Below, in pieces: positions 13,979 through 14,892 of a DNA stretch of 14,892 nucleotides. The translations under genes and the position numbers were made by a program. Position 1 is the first letter of the stretch; every line of letters begins with the position of its first letter. Source of the DNA: Planctomycetia bacterium (GTDB lineage Bacteria > Planctomycetota > Phycisphaerae > Phycisphaerales > SM1A02); the NCBI GenBank assembly GCA_005799205.1, contig SYHM01000140.1:1-14892 (forward strand). The letters run 5' to 3'. The notes under the pieces were generated by a model. That model had not been told where the DNA came from, ran no database searches, and saw only the letters and a list, made by a program, of their open reading frames with translations.

Positions 13979-14892
13979 TCGCCTCGCGCAGCGAAAACAC
14001 CCCCCTCTATTACGGTGCAGCGATCGCCATCGCACTGCACATGTTGATTGGGTTTCCAATGTTGACTGCATCGTGGGGAGTGGGTGGCAAGAGTCCACTC
14101 GATTCGGCACTCGATGGCAGCAGTGAGAGTGAGCGACGGCAGCGAGAACGACTTGAGAAGGCGCTTCGCGAGGCGCAAGCCGCCGCCGACAAGCCAGAAG
14201 AGTTGATTCCAGGAATGGAGAAGGGATCGGACGAAGGCATGACGTGGATCGGGTACGACGAGTACCAGGAGCACATCGCGCAGCACGCCGACATCGATCA
14301 GGCGGCATTCACAGAGAAGGACGCTACCGGCGGGCCCCCACCGACTCCCCAACCAGCACCACAACCAGCAACACCGGCCGTGCCAGAGACTGAGGCGGTC
14401 GCCGCCACTGAAGAAGTGAAGGCAGTGCCACCTCCTCCACCGGTGAACGAACTTCCGCAGGGCATCGGCACTCCTGATGGAGAGGTTCCTGTCGCGAACA
14501 CCGCTCCTGCGGCGCCGCAACCTCCGGAACAGACGGCGCAAGAGGCACACCCAGCGCAGCCAGCGCAACCTGCACAACCTGCACAACCCGCTCAACCGGC
14601 CGCCACACCCTCTGACTCTCCCACGCCACCAGGCGCCCCTGGAACGACCCAAGCACAGGGCGAAAAGTCAGACCGTGAGTCAGATGCAACGAGCGTCATC
14701 GATGCTCCCCCGTCGACATGGCGAAACGGCAAGCCCCTCGCGCGCAAGGGTGTCGAAGTCAAGACTCGCAAGCCAGAGCTTCCGATTCTGACCCGGCTCA
14801 CGACCTCGCCACAGAACCCAGTGTGCGAGATCCTCTTTGGACGCGATGGAGTCCCAGTGACCTGCCGAATCTTGCAATCGAGCGGCTACCCC
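13975..14892 (+). CDS. TonB-like energy-transducing protein (C-terminal end cut by window edge)
   Basis: An open frame of 306 codons runs to the right edge without a stop. It has a short N-terminus, one membrane segment (~11-31) with a His (H22) resembling the conserved TonB membrane His, then a charged helix (ESERRQRERLEKALREAQAA). A long Pro/Ala/Gln-rich spacer follows, including five PAQ repeats. The visible end (NPVCEILFGRDG, then ILQSSGY) resembles the start of a TonB C-terminal domain. TonB-like proteins span the periplasm and energise outer-membrane receptors. The GTG start overlaps the exbD stop by 4 nt, and this coupling supports the pairing. It could be another proline-rich envelope protein, since the C-terminal domain is incomplete here. 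Confidence 0.72.
   Translation, partial: MIASRSENTPLYYGAAIAIALHMLIGFPMLTASWGVGGKSPLDSALDGSSESERRQRERLEKALREAQAAADKPEELIPGMEKGSDEGMTWIGYDEYQEHIAQHADIDQAAFTEKDATGGPPPTPQPAPQPATPAVPETEAVAATEEVKAVPPPPPVNELPQGIGTPDGEVPVANTAPAAPQPPEQTAQEAHPAQPAQPAQPAQPAQPAATPSDSPTPPGAPGTTQAQGEKSDRESDATSVIDAPPSTWRNGKPLARKGVEVKTRKPELPILTRLTTSPQNPVCEILFGRDGVPVTCRILQSSGYP
14551..14595 (+). repeat. Five tandem 9-bp repeats coding for Pro-Ala-Gln
   Basis: CCAGCGCAG, CCAGCGCAA, CCTGCACAA, CCTGCACAA and CCCGCTCAA encode five in-frame PAQ units (from residue 193) in the spacer of the tonB-like protein. Synonymous drift between copies shows they are not fresh duplications, apart from the two identical central copies. Length change by slippage would stay in frame and only alter spacer length. 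Confidence 0.85.

Noticed and set aside
1..14892. CRISPR arrays, insertion sequences, integrase or phage genes, rRNA genes
   Set aside because: None seen: no regularly spaced direct repeats, no transposase or integrase motifs and no rRNA-like stretches on either strand.

Overview
The window reads as a chromosomal segment from a Gram-negative-type bacterium of moderately high GC, with many GTG starts and dense, tightly packed housekeeping genes. Outer-membrane functions (LpxI of lipid A synthesis, a TonB/ExbD-type pair, DsbD, an O-antigen-ligase-like protein) point to a diderm. The style of the NusA, IF2 and GyrA proteins suggests Planctomycetota, perhaps Phycisphaerae, but this taxonomic placement is inference and no rRNA or other marker gene is present. 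There are no phage genes, insertion sequences or CRISPR arrays.

Layout. (1) 1-4255, minus strand: the nusA-infB translation/transcription operon. It has a near-consensus sigma70-type promoter (4227-4255) and a leader of about 300 nt. A strong intrinsic terminator (13-bp stem plus 8 U) lies just upstream of the nusA ribosome-binding site. infB runs off the left edge. rimP, usually found ahead of nusA, is absent. (2) 4303-6213, plus strand: dsbD, a full-length three-domain thiol:disulfide reductase, divergent from nusA. (3) 6173-8374, minus strand: a polytopic O-antigen-ligase/Wzy-like protein with a C-terminal helical repeat-like region, overlapping the dsbD 3' end by 41 bp. (4) 8397-14892, plus strand: a compact co-directional run of LOG-family protein, lpxI, a TlyA-like RNA methyltransferase lacking its S4 domain, gyrA, a STAS-domain protein, exbD-like and tonB-like (cut by the right edge). 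Gaps in this run are 3, 12, 52, 13, 18 and -4 bp.

How it fits together. The left operon is core gene-expression machinery that appears to be controlled by attenuation, and NusA is itself a factor acting on pausing and termination, so autoregulation is a natural hypothesis. The right run mixes envelope genes (lpxI, exbD, tonB) with DNA topology (gyrA), RNA modification and a possible regulatory STAS protein. The most interesting signals are the nusA leader attenuator with a competing long-range stem, the S4-less TlyA protein, the GyrA with a degenerate blade-1 GyrA box and a well-formed box-like motif in a later blade, and a STAS gene placed directly before exbD-tonB where an exbB gene might be expected.
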